Source of the DNA: Bacteroidota bacterium | GTDB taxonomy: Bacteria; Bacteroidota; Bacteroidia; Bacteroidales; UBA7960 | Reading direction: 5' to 3' | DNA: 39,588 nt | NCBI GenBank assembly: GCA_007693555.1 | Contig: REDJ01000132.1 | Location: forward strand, 1-39,588 | Shown: piece by piece, positions 1-7,970 of the stretch | How the letters are laid out: every line of letters starts with the position of its first letter | How positions within the stretch are numbered: the first letter of the stretch is position 1 | Notes under the pieces: model-generated | Seen by the model: only the letters and a program-made list of their open reading frames with translations | What the model was told of the DNA's origin: nothing | Databases searched by the model: none | Translations under genes and position numbers: made by a program

Positions 1-7
1 ACCCGGA

Positions 8-49
8 GAAAACTCCGCGCTCCTCCGCGCCTCTCCATCTCCGCGGTAA
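8..49. repeat. CTCCGCG-iterated intergenic sequence
   Basis: The left edge of the window has three or four imperfect copies of a CTCCGCG/CCTCCGCG word in about 40 bases, ending in CTCCGCGGTAA. It is GC-rich against an AT-rich background and sits about 100 bp upstream of the first gene. It resembles the iterated C-T-C-C-G-C-G tracts dispersed between genes in many bacteria. The window edge cuts it, so its extent is unknown. No coding role is seen. Confidence 0.35.
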
Positions 50-150
50 CCCAAAAACAATCGGAATTTTTCACGGTATTGAACATTGACAAATGCCGGC
101 TGTTTTTCCAACAGTAAAAAGCACATTTCAACATTTAATTTCATCAAACA

Positions 151-1404
151 ATGCTTATTGCCTTTTCAATTGTCCTGCTCGTAATTCTGGCAGTTGATAT
201 TTATGGCTGGTATGGTCTTCGGAAGCTTTTACATCACGGCCCTTTTTCAAAGTACCGGAAAAAAATTCTCAGAGCATACTGGATAATGGATATCAGCTTT
301 ATTGTATTTGCCATTGTTTGGACCATCATCATACGCACCAGTTCATGGCCCGATTATGTGATGTACCGCAATTATTTCTATATTACCGGTGCATTCATAC
401 TGATTTTTGCTCCGAAATTTGTTTTCCTGGTTTTTAATATCCTGGATGATTTAAAGCTACTGTTGCTTTTTGTTTTGCGAAAGATTATGTCAGGGTTTAA
501 TAAAGGCAGGGAAAGGATGATCCGCACTTACCCCTTAATGCTTACCACTGGTTTTTTCCTGTCGCTTTTTATGTTTGGTTGGGTAGTTTACGGAGTTGTT
601 TATGGCCGCTTTAACTTCCAGGTAAAGGAAGTAACAGTTGAGATAGATGACTTGCCTGAATCTTTTGATGGGTTTCGCCTTGTGCATATCACCGATACCC
701 ATTTCGGCAGCTTTGCCCGCAAACGGCCTGTTGAGCGGGCCCTGAGAAAAATTGAAAAGCTACCCAAAGACGCGCTTATGTTTACCGGTGATATGGTAAA
801 CAATGAGGCAGTGGAAGCTGAAAGATTTATTGAAGCCTTTCAGCGTTTGAATCCACCCTATGGTATGTATTCCGTTTTGGGTAACCACGACATGGGCGAT
901 TACCGCCGATGGTATACCATTGAAGAGCGTGATGCAAATCTGGATCGCTTAATGGAAATACAAGAGGAAATGGGATTTAACCTCCTGCGTAACAATCACA
1001 GGTTTATCCGTCGTGGCAACGATTCCATTATGATCGTGGGAGTTGATAACTGGGGTCTGCCGCCATTTCATCAGCTAGGAGATTTGGAAGAAGCATTGGG
1101 TGATTATCCATGGTTCCGAAATGCCATTTTGCTTTCTCATGACCCATCTCACTGGCGTGAGGAGGTTTTACCCGAAACCAATATTATGCTAACGCTATCG
1201 GGGCATACACATGGTTTTCAGGCGGGAATCAGACTCCCATTTTTGCGGTGGAGTCCGGTTTCGCTCAGGTATCCCGAGTGGAACGGGCTTTATCGTGAGG
1301 ATAACCAGTTTATGTATATTAACCGTGGGCTCGGTTTTATTGGTTTTCCCGGCCGCATGGGAATGAGACCGGAGATTACGCTTATTACTTTAAGAAGAGG
1401 TTGA
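151..1404 (+). CDS. Membrane-anchored metallophosphoesterase (calcineurin-like, YkuE/YaeI type)
   Basis: A 417-residue protein in two parts. Residues 1-150 hold about four hydrophobic segments (near 2-20, 45-62, 78-110 and 130-150). Residues 172-415 form a calcineurin-like phosphoesterase domain with the full metal-binding series: DTH at 182-184, GDMVNN at 213-218, GNHD at 244-247, a later SHDP, and SGHTHG near 342-347. Family members cut phosphomonoesters or phosphodiesters with two metal ions; membrane-tethered YkuE/YaeI-like proteins are often linked to lipid or envelope substrates, but the substrate cannot be read from sequence. The ATG at 151 begins directly with a membrane segment and no upstream in-frame start is evident. 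It appears monocistronic; smpB follows 200 bp later with its own promoter-like box. Confidence 0.9.
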   Translation: MLIAFSIVLLVILAVDIYGWYGLRKLLHHGPFSKYRKKILRAYWIMDISFIVFAIVWTIIIRTSSWPDYVMYRNYFYITGAFILIFAPKFVFLVFNILDDLKLLLLFVLRKIMSGFNKGRERMIRTYPLMLTTGFFLSLFMFGWVVYGVVYGRFNFQVKEVTVEIDDLPESFDGFRLVHITDTHFGSFARKRPVERALRKIEKLPKDALMFTGDMVNNEAVEAERFIEAFQRLNPPYGMYSVLGNHDMGDYRRWYTIEERDANLDRLMEIQEEMGFNLLRNNHRFIRRGNDSIMIVGVDNWGLPPFHQLGDLEEALGDYPWFRNAILLSHDPSHWREEVLPETNIMLTLSGHTHGFQAGIRLPFLRWSPVSLRYPEWNGLYREDNQFMYINRGLGFIGFPGRMGMRPEITLITLRRG

Positions 1405-1579
1405 TTTTATTTATGAAATTGCTACAAGATAAAAGAATGAATAAGGAAATAAGGTTCTATGTGATTTCTATTGATCCTGATTACTAATGTAATAAGGTTT
1501 AAGTTGGAATACAGAATCAGATTTTAATGCGTTAACCCTAACCTCCTGCAATACCATACAAATTCTGCCAAAAAATTCG

Positions 1580-1587
1580 TACTTTCG
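1580..1587 (+). promoter_or_regulatory. Putative -7 promoter box of smpB
   Basis: TACTTTCG matches the Bacteroidota -7 element (TAnnTTTG, G-ending variants common) and lies 18 bp before the smpB ATG, implying a very short leader. No clear TTG -33 box is seen at 19-20 bp. Confidence 0.4.
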
Positions 1588-1605
1588 TGGCCCCAAATCA
1601 GCAGT

Positions 1606-2052
1606 ATGGCAAATCCGGTAAAGATAAAAAACAAGAAGGCTTCATTTGAATACTTTCTCATTGAGAAGTTTGTGGCCGGTATTGTGCTTACCGGAACAGA
1701 GATAAAATCTATCCGTGGTGGCAAAGCCAGTATCAATGAGGCTTATTGTGCTTTTACAAAAGAAGAGCTGTTTGTGCGCAATATGCATATTGCTGAATAT
1801 GACTATGGCACCTATAACAATCACGATCCCAAACGCGAAAGAAAGCTCCTTTTAACCAAACGCGAGCTGAAAAAACTCAAAGCCAAACTGGAGGAAAAAG
1901 GACTAACCCTGATACCAACCTTTCTTTTTATCAATGAAAAAGGCCTTGCCAAGCTGGAAATTGCACTGGGCAAAGGGAAGAAGCTTTACGATAAGCGCGA
2001 AACACTCAAGCAGAAAGATACGAAGAGGGATATGGAAAGAAGCGGATTCTAG
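1606..2052 (+). CDS. smpB: SsrA-binding protein SmpB
   Basis: A 148-residue protein of the normal SmpB length. It binds tmRNA (SsrA) and brings it to stalled ribosomes for trans-translation, acting in the cytosol. Diagnostic features are the early F-E-Y-F-L-I-E-K-F segment, [14 protein letters not shown] near residues 28-41, the central [16 protein letters not shown] block (tmRNA-contact region) and the C-terminal [19 protein letters not shown] tail, which enters the ribosomal decoding site. The ATG at 1606 follows a TACTTTCG -7-like box. No neighbour is functionally linked, and the DNA downstream is repeat-rich. Confidence 0.97.
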   Translation: MANPVKIKNKKASFEYFLIEKFVAGIVLTGTEIKSIRGGKASINEAYCAFTKEELFVRNMHIAEYDYGTYNNHDPKRERKLLLTKRELKKLKAKLEEKGLTLIPTFLFINEKGLAKLEIALGKGKKLYDKRETLKQKDTKRDMERSGF

Positions 2053-2100
2053 GTTGGTTGATGGGTTGATGAGTTGAGAGGTTGATAGGTTGAAGAGTTT
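2053..2100. repeat. Degenerate tandem repeat of GTTGATG/GTTGAAG words
   Basis: About six imperfect 7-9-nt units of the form GGTTGATG, GAGTTGAG and GGTTGAAG run from just after the smpB stop. The same word family recurs near 39116-39350 upstream of the tRNA, so it is a genome-dispersed simple repeat and not part of smpB. Confidence 0.55.
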
Positions 2101-2153
2101 TGGGTCTTAAATCGATTCCTTCTTAATTTTTAAAAGCAGCAGTGGTATAGCAT

Positions 2154-2381
2154 GGAGTTCTTTCGCTCGTACCTCGCTCAAGATGACAATAATCATAAAG
2201 TCAGGGAAAGTGAAAGCAGGGGCGGCGAAGCCGCCCCTGCTTTCACTATTTACCCCCAGTGGCAATGTCATCCTGAGCGCAGCGAAGGATCTGTTGGCCA
2301 TAAAACTGCTGACAATTAACACAAATGAATCTACGGAAGGAAGCGCAGCGAAGAACCGTAAGCTCGACGAAGTCAATCTCG
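2154..2381. repeat. Modular palindromic dispersed element, copy A
   Basis: The outer arms are inverted copies of a word resembling TGTCATCCTGAGCGCAGCG (left arm about 2156-2190, right arm about 2264-2292). Between them lies a perfect 18-bp stem with a 3-nt loop (2209-2247, core GGGGCGGC-GAA-GCCGCCCC). The right side continues to GAAGAACCGTAAGCTCGACG and ends near AGTCAATCTCG, matching the reverse complement of the left ends of the copies at 11658 and 28567. The mosaic layout suggests a dispersed non-coding element. Confidence 0.7.
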
Positions 2382-2646
2382 CAGCCATTCTGGTAAATTC
2401 CGGGTTTCTTAATTGTTCTTTTAACCCTTATATGCCTTATATGTTTAAAACATCAAAATGTAAATATTAACGTAAGGGATTGCATCCCTTCAACTATCCT
2501 GATTTTTTAATACCGGGCTGCAACGAGCTGTTTATTATCTTGTCACTCGGCGAACTTTTAAGGGATGCCATCCCGCTCTGCTTTGTTTCTATTCTTTCGG
2601 ATTTCGCTTCGCTGAGCTCGGCTCTGCCTTGGTTCAAATTCATGAT

Positions 2647-3429
2647 TTATTCTTTCCCGTCTTTTTTACTTTTTCGAGGTGTGATATGGTATTTCACTTT
2701 TATTCTGCCATCGTAATCAGGTGATTCTTTACCAGGGGGTTTAGTTTTTTTAGCTTTTTGAGATGTGTCATGCGCGGAGGTTGTGGGTTTCATCCAGTAT
2801 GGAGGATTATCAGGGTCAATTTCTTCATCCTCGTCTTCCGGTTCCAGTTCCCATGAATATGCTTTTCTTTGCGGGCCTGTATCTTTATAAAACAGTGCCA
2901 GGATGATTCCTGCCAGCATGCCCATCAGGTGCCCTTCCCAGGAAACTCTTTCCCGCATGGGGAATATTCCCCAAACCATACTGCCGTAGAGGAATGCCAC
3001 CAGTAATGACAAGGCCATAAGTCGCGGATGTCCCCGGATAACACCGCTTACAAAAAGAAATGCAGCCCAGGCATAAATAATTCCACTGGCTCCGATATGA
3101 TAGGATTGACGGGCAAAGACCCAAACCCATATTCCACTGATAATCCAGGACAATAATGTGATGCGCAAACCCAGTTCGCGATAAAAATAAAATAATGCTG
3201 TACCCAGTATCAACAGAGGTAATGTGTTGGAAATGAGGTGATCATAACCAGCATGGATAAGCGGAGAAAACAAAATACCACGCAAACCGGAAAAACTGAG
3301 AGGATAAACCCCCAATGTCCTGAAGTCTAAGTTCCAGATACCTTGAATTATATGAATCAACCAAATAAGAGATACATAAACAGCAGGATAAAGGAAAGCA
3401 CTTAAGATTCTCCGGGTTTCGCCTTTCAT
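2647..3429 (-). CDS. Rhomboid-family intramembrane serine protease
   Basis: A 260-residue polytopic membrane protein counted from the ATG at 3429. An in-frame GTG at 3486 would add 19 residues; ATG is preferred because it places the first membrane segment near the N-terminus. The rhomboid dyad is present: GASG with the catalytic Ser near residue 115 and a His near 167 in the context WEGHLMG. H-A-G-Y-D-H-L-I-S-N matches the conserved segment before them. Rhomboids cut transmembrane helices of client proteins within the membrane. After the last helix there is a hydrophilic tail of about 75 residues, first strongly acidic (D/E run) and then basic (K/R-rich), probably cytoplasmic. A second, shorter rhomboid is encoded at 6263. 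The substrate is unknown. Confidence 0.88.
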   Translation of the reverse strand: MKGETRRILSAFLYPAVYVSLIWLIHIIQGIWNLDFRTLGVYPLSFSGLRGILFSPLIHAGYDHLISNTLPLLILGTALFYFYRELGLRITLLSWIISGIWVWVFARQSYHIGASGIIYAWAAFLFVSGVIRGHPRLMALSLLVAFLYGSMVWGIFPMRERVSWEGHLMGMLAGIILALFYKDTGPQRKAYSWELEPEDEDEEIDPDNPPYWMKPTTSAHDTSQKAKKTKPPGKESPDYDGRIKVKYHITPRKSKKDGKE

Positions 3430-3853
3430 TGCAATGAAATAAACAGATTCAACTTTTAGTCCTTTTGAAAGGGGTTTTAGGAACACAACCTGAACAGGTA
3501 AAAGTACAACCTTTTGAGGAGAATGCTGTTAAATAACTTTTTAAATCCATTGAAGATTCAAATACTAAATTCTTTTACCGTTTAAATAGTTATCAGAACT
3601 TCTTATTTACATGATTTTCAGAATATATGCGAAACAACCTTTTATGTTTTTTTAAAATAACAGATACAAACCGTTGAACTGATTTTGGGTAATTTTGTTG
3701 TTTGAACCTTTGCAATCAGGTAAACAAAAGCATACTATCAGAGTTTATTCATTAAAAGTTGGAACAATACTTGCAAAAAGTAGTAGTTTCACATATACAA
3801 GCAAAACATTAACTGACAAAAATTTATCAAATTACATTATTAACACATAAACC
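3430..3853. other. Divergent intergenic region between rhomboid and S41 protease genes
   Basis: An AT-rich region of 424 bp separating two divergent genes, so it should carry promoters for both. A TAATTTTG -7-like box lies at 3690-3697 on the plus strand, but without a TTG at the right spacing and about 155 bp from the ATG. No open frame, RNA gene or repeat was recognised. Confidence 0.45.
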
Positions 3854-5467
3854 ATGTATTTTAACAGAATGTCAAAAAAAACCACAACACTTATAGTTTT
3901 TGTTTTTATTACACTTATATCAACAAACTTATTTTCCCAGGTATCTACTGCGGCAGCTGAAAAGATTATCAGGACATTGCATATTGTTAGTAATGAATAT
4001 ATTGATCCTGTAGATGATGACGAGCTGGTTTCCAATGCCATAAGGGGCATGCTCAGGGAGTTGGATCCACATTCAGTATATCTTTCTGCCGAGGAGCTTC
4101 GCGAAGCCAATGAGCCTCTTGAAGGGAGCTTTGACGGGATCGGAGTACAGTTTAATATTATTAATGATTCTATCCTAGTGATATCTCCTGTTCCTGGTGG
4201 TCCCAGTGAAAAAGTCGGGATTTTGCCCGGAGATAAAATAGTTACCATTGATGGCGAAAGAGCTACAGGGGGAGATATAACCAACAACTTTGTTATGCGC
4301 AACCTAAGAGGTGAGCGCGGCACAAGGGTAAATGTCGGTATTTTCAGAAGAGGCGTAAATGAAGTTATGGAATTTACCATTACACGCGATCAGATTCCCA
4401 TCAATTCTCTGGATGCTGCATTTATGGCAACCCCGCAAATCGGATACATCAAACTCAACCGCTTTTCGCGAACTACAATGCGCGAAGTTCGTGAAGCACT
4501 CAACAGTCTGCTGGCGCAGGGAATGATGCATCTTATTCTGGATTTGAATTTCAATTCAGGCGGTTTTCTGGATGTTGCCATTGACTTATCGGACCAGTTT
4601 CTTGAGCGTGACAGGTTGATTGTATATACTGAAGGGCATGCCAGTCCTAAGCAGGAGTTTAAATCAACCAACCGCGGAAATTTTAAAACCGGAAAACTTG
4701 TTGTTTTAATCAATGAGGGAAGTGCTTCAGCCAGTGAAATCGTTGCAGGTGCTGTGCAGGACTGGGACAGGGGCTTGCTCATAGGAAGGCGCAGTTTTGG
4801 AAAAGGTTTGGTTCAAAGGCCTTTTGGACTTCCTGATGGCAGTGCTATACGTCTTACAACTGCCCGCTATTTTACTCCTACAGGAAGGAGCATTCAAAAA
4901 CCTTTTGATGAAGGCACTGATGCCTATTTCCAGGATCTAAGTGAAAGATTGCGCTCAGGTGAACTGGTGAGCGCAGAAAATATCCAATTCCCTGATTCGC
5001 TCAGGTTTTACACGAAAATTAATAACCGTGAAGTGTTTGGGGGTGGAGGCATAATGCCTGACTTCTTTATTCCGCTGGATACAAACAGGGTTTCCAGCTA
5101 TTACAGCAAACTTTGGCGTAGCGGTGCCATCAATACTTTCAGCATTGAATATGCCAATGAAAACCGCAACCGGTTGCTGAGAAATTACTCGGATGTAAAC
5201 GCATTTATTAACCATTTTGAGGTAGATGATAACTTGTTGAATCGGTTGTATGCATATGCTGAAAATCAGGGAATTAAAAGGGAGGAAGATGAAAAAAATG
5301 TCAGGGACGAATTTATGGAAATTCAATTAAAAGCTTTGATTGCAAGAAGTTTGTGGGATTTCGGCGCATCCATCCAGGTGCGTATGCAAAGTGATGAGGC
5401 TTACCTGAGAGCAATCGAAATCATGCAGGATAATACTTTTGAAAGTATGAATATCAGATACAGGTAG
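3854..5467 (+). CDS. S41-family C-terminal processing peptidase (CtpA/Prc type)
   Basis: A 537-residue exported serine protease. Residues 1-28 form a signal peptide (hydrophobic core, ending N-L-F-S-Q); translation may instead begin at Met6. A PDZ domain occupies about 85-170 (GIGVQF, PGDKIVTIDG). The S41 catalytic domain follows, with D-L-N-F-N-S-G-G at about 230-237, nucleophile Ser292 in EGSASASE and general base Lys317 in SFGKG; the 25-residue Ser-Lys spacing is typical of the family. Such proteases trim or degrade periplasmic proteins from the C-terminus. About 100 C-terminal residues after the protease domain are helical and charged. The genes on either side are rhomboid and HAD genes; it appears monocistronic and converges on the HAD gene. 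Confidence 0.93.
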   Translation: MYFNRMSKKTTTLIVFVFITLISTNLFSQVSTAAAEKIIRTLHIVSNEYIDPVDDDELVSNAIRGMLRELDPHSVYLSAEELREANEPLEGSFDGIGVQFNIINDSILVISPVPGGPSEKVGILPGDKIVTIDGERATGGDITNNFVMRNLRGERGTRVNVGIFRRGVNEVMEFTITRDQIPINSLDAAFMATPQIGYIKLNRFSRTTMREVREALNSLLAQGMMHLILDLNFNSGGFLDVAIDLSDQFLERDRLIVYTEGHASPKQEFKSTNRGNFKTGKLVVLINEGSASASEIVAGAVQDWDRGLLIGRRSFGKGLVQRPFGLPDGSAIRLTTARYFTPTGRSIQKPFDEGTDAYFQDLSERLRSGELVSAENIQFPDSLRFYTKINNREVFGGGGIMPDFFIPLDTNRVSSYYSKLWRSGAINTFSIEYANENRNRLLRNYSDVNAFINHFEVDDNLLNRLYAYAENQGIKREEDEKNVRDEFMEIQLKALIARSLWDFGASIQVRMQSDEAYLRAIEIMQDNTFESMNIRYR

Positions 5468-5503
5468 TGAATAAGATTACTCTGTAAAAGAATATTTTCA
5501 AAA

Positions 5504-6154
5504 TCAACTTTTTACATATTCGACAAATTCAGACAGGGAGTTCAAAACCGGATTCCCTGTTTTTATTAATCGGTTTCTGTGCTGATGACCCCGTGAAATC
5601 AAAACATTCTGCACTTTGATTTCATTTGCTACTTCTGCATCATGCAGGGTGTCGCCCACAAATATGCTTCCCGGTAAATCAATTGATTCTTCACGGATAA
5701 GTTTTTTGGCCAGGTCTGTTTTGCCATAGGCCAGATTATCATTAATGCCTCTTACTTTTTCAAAAAAATGCAATATATTCCTTGACTCTACCGATTCAAT
5801 CAAAGCATTGTGCTCCATGGCAGAAATGATATATTGCCTGATCCCATTTTGCTGAAAAAATGTGAGTGTTTTACACACATCTTCAAAGAGAGGAACCTGG
5901 CTGATGCCCTCATTATAATGGACAATGAATTCTTCGGCAGGTATTTCAAAAACCTCATGGTTAAAATCAAAACCCAGTTTCTGGTAATAATCTTTTACCG
6001 GGAAATTGAATATTTCAAGATAACGATCTGTACAAAGAGAGGGAAGCTTTCTCTTTTTCAGCAGCCGGTTCATGCTGCGGATACAAAGGCTCATGTCGTT
6101 GAGCAGTGTTCCGTTCCAGTCCCACAATATGGTGTTTATTTCTGATAGCTTCAT
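5504..6154 (-). CDS. HAD-superfamily phosphatase (phosphoglycolate phosphatase-like)
   Basis: A 216-residue soluble hydrolase with all four HAD motifs: DWNGTLLND near residues 11-19 (nucleophile Asp, with Asn in place of the usual second Asp, a variant common in this subgroup), the motif II Ser in YIISAMEH, the conserved Lys in YGKTD, and VGDTLHDAEVA as motif IV. A helical cap lies between motifs I and II, as in phosphoglycolate phosphatase and beta-phosphoglucomutase-like enzymes. It probably dephosphorylates a small metabolite. The gene is convergent with the S41 protease (36 bp apart) and divergent from the downstream rhomboid. Confidence 0.88.
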   Translation of the reverse strand: MKLSEINTILWDWNGTLLNDMSLCIRSMNRLLKKRKLPSLCTDRYLEIFNFPVKDYYQKLGFDFNHEVFEIPAEEFIVHYNEGISQVPLFEDVCKTLTFFQQNGIRQYIISAMEHNALIESVESRNILHFFEKVRGINDNLAYGKTDLAKKLIREESIDLPGSIFVGDTLHDAEVANEIKVQNVLISRGHQHRNRLIKTGNPVLNSLSEFVEYVKS

Positions 6155-6234
6155 GAAAGGAAGATATTAACTAAAATACTGGGCAAAAATAAAGTTTTGA
6201 TTGAACAGATCCTTTCCATTACGCGAAAAAAACT

Positions 6235-6242
6235 TAGGTTTG
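6235..6242 (+). promoter_or_regulatory. Putative -7 promoter box of rhomboid/aminotransferase pair
   Basis: TAGGTTTG fits the Bacteroidota -7 consensus exactly and lies 20 bp before the ATG at 6263. A TTG is present upstream, but its spacing is larger than usual. Confidence 0.4.
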
Positions 6243-6262
6243 CAAATTAAAATCTTAAAACT

Positions 6263-6874
6263 ATGAATCTTACCATTATCATAATAATCATTACTGCTGC
6301 CACATCCATTATGGCATTTCAAAATGCCGCAACTTTTTATAAAATGAAATTCAATGCCTACCTGATCAATCACAACAGGCAGTGGTACAGGTTTTTTACC
6401 TACGCCTTGCTGCATGCCGACTGGGCCCATTTGCTGGTGAACATGTTTGTACTATGGTCATTTGGTACACTGGTGGAGCAGCTTTTCAGTATTCATTTTG
6501 GAAATATTGCAACTATATATTTCCTGTTATTGTATGTTGGAGGTGTTATGTTTTCAACCCTTCCTTCTTATGGTAAACATAAGAACAACGATTTTTACAA
6601 TGCCGTTGGAGCCAGTGGAGCCGTTTCGGCAGTATTATTTTCCAGTATCATAATGTATCCGCAGGGTAGTATTGTCTTTTTGTTTTTTCCGGTACCCATT
6701 CCTGCATGGATTTTTGGAATTTTATACCTGGTTTATTCGGCTTACATGGCAAAGCGGGGTTCTGATAATATCGGACACGATGCACACTTCTGGGGTGCTG
6801 TGTACGGAGTGGTTTTCACAATCGCCCTTAATCCTTCATTTGTTCCAGAGTTTTTTAGAAACATTTTAGGTTAA
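6263..6874 (+). CDS. Rhomboid-family intramembrane serine protease (compact form)
   Basis: A 203-residue polytopic membrane protein, essentially only the six-helix rhomboid core. Key features are H-A-D-W-A-H-L-L-V-N at about 51-60, GASG with catalytic Ser118, and His175 in GHDAHFWGA. It is the second rhomboid within 4 kb but differs from the one at 2647 in lacking the charged C-terminal tail. The stop lies 6 bp before the next ATG, so it is almost certainly co-transcribed with the class IV aminotransferase; no functional link between the two is known to me. Confidence 0.9.
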   Translation: MNLTIIIIIITAATSIMAFQNAATFYKMKFNAYLINHNRQWYRFFTYALLHADWAHLLVNMFVLWSFGTLVEQLFSIHFGNIATIYFLLLYVGGVMFSTLPSYGKHKNNDFYNAVGASGAVSAVLFSSIIMYPQGSIVFLFFPVPIPAWIFGILYLVYSAYMAKRGSDNIGHDAHFWGAVYGVVFTIALNPSFVPEFFRNILG

Positions 6875-6880
6875 ACAGGT

Positions 6881-7735
6881 ATGTCACTTTATGTGAACTA
6901 TAACGGTAAGCTTAAGTCTGCTTCAGAGGCTTTAATACCATACGATAACAGGTCTTTTCGATACGGTGACGGTGTGTTTGAAACCATCAGATGTTACCGG
7001 GGCAAAGCTCTGTGGATGGAATATCATTTGAAAAGACTAGAGAAATCGACTGCCCTGCTCAAACTCACTTTGCCTGATGATTTTTCAGTTGATTTTCTGG
7101 CGGGTATGATTTCGGGTTTGCTGCATGCAAATAATCATTTGGCAGGTGCCAGGGTGCGTTTGTCTGTATTTCGCGATGCAGGTGGTTTTTACCGGCCCGA
7201 TAATAACAATGCCGGTTTCCTGATAGAATCAATGCCTCTCACCCATGAAATGTATGAATTAAACAAAAACGGATTAATTATCGGGATATATAATGAAGCA
7301 TTCAAAACTGCAAATATTTTCAGCGGGTTAAAAACTTCAAATGCTCTTTTATACATTTCAGCTTCCATGCATGCACAGGAAAAACAATGGAATGATGCCC
7401 TGATACTTAATTCGGAAGGATTTGTGGCAGAAGCTACCAGCTCAAATATTTTTATGGTTCATGAAGGTAAAATTTATACTCCATCTCTTGATCAGGCTTG
7501 TGTGGATGGTGTGATGCGAAGCGTTATCCTGAAAAAAATAACGGAAGCAAATTATCCAGTTGATGAATGCTCTCTTACAACGGATGATTTACTGGAAGCC
7601 GATGAACTTTTTATTACCAATACCATTGCAGGGGTTCAGTGGATAAAGGGGTTTCAATCCAAAAGATATTATCACAGACTATCGGGTAACCTCATAGAAA
7701 TGCTTAATACTGAGATACCTGCCGGGTCTGTTTAA
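6881..7735 (+). CDS. Aminotransferase class IV (branched-chain aminotransferase / aminodeoxychorismate lyase-like)
   Basis: A 284-residue PLP-dependent fold-type IV enzyme. R-Y-G-D-G-V-F-E-T-I near residues 27-36 is the family entry motif, Lys151 in GLKTSNALLY is the expected PLP Schiff-base lysine, and EGFVAEATSSNIF near 185-197 binds the cofactor phosphate. The family covers branched-chain aminotransferases (IlvE), D-amino-acid aminotransferases and 4-amino-4-deoxychorismate lyases (PabC). Length and the SSNIF form fit a PabC- or IlvE-like enzyme, but motifs alone do not decide. It follows the rhomboid gene by 6 bp. Confidence 0.88.
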   Translation: MSLYVNYNGKLKSASEALIPYDNRSFRYGDGVFETIRCYRGKALWMEYHLKRLEKSTALLKLTLPDDFSVDFLAGMISGLLHANNHLAGARVRLSVFRDAGGFYRPDNNNAGFLIESMPLTHEMYELNKNGLIIGIYNEAFKTANIFSGLKTSNALLYISASMHAQEKQWNDALILNSEGFVAEATSSNIFMVHEGKIYTPSLDQACVDGVMRSVILKKITEANYPVDECSLTTDDLLEADELFITNTIAGVQWIKGFQSKRYYHRLSGNLIEMLNTEIPAGSV

Positions 7736-7970
7736 AACTTTCTGAAGGTTTTGTTGTAAAAACATTCCAAATCAGGGGACAAACCTGCCTGTTAATAAGC
7801 ATTTGATAATTCAGGGGTATTCTTAAAGTATGTAATTCATTGCCATGAGGGCAAACTGAATTATATTTATCTGCCTTTTCTCCTTTGATTGTAAGGCACA
7901 AATGATAAAATGCATTGAACCGGGAAATTTAATTTTAACCTAAAATCCTCAAGTTGTGATAAATCTGAAG

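Larger units (their letters stand above)
2053..2646. other. Gene-free repeat-rich intergenic region
   Basis: These 594 bp between smpB and the convergent rhomboid gene hold no credible gene; the reading frames present are made of repeat DNA. In order there are GTTGATG/GTTGAGA-type tandem words (about 2053-2100), a modular palindromic element (2154-2381), and two short palindromes, AAGGGATTGCATCCCTT at 2474-2490 and AAGGGATGCCATCCC at 2560-2574. Confidence 0.7.

Noticed and set aside
2107-2716. Several open frames of 78-95 codons in the gap after smpB
   Set aside because: They are made of the dispersed palindromic element and its flanks, overlap each other on both strands, and encode no known domain.
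3832-4380. Minus-strand open frame of 182 codons opposite the S41 protease start
   Set aside because: Shadow of the signal peptide and PDZ coding region; no family resemblance.
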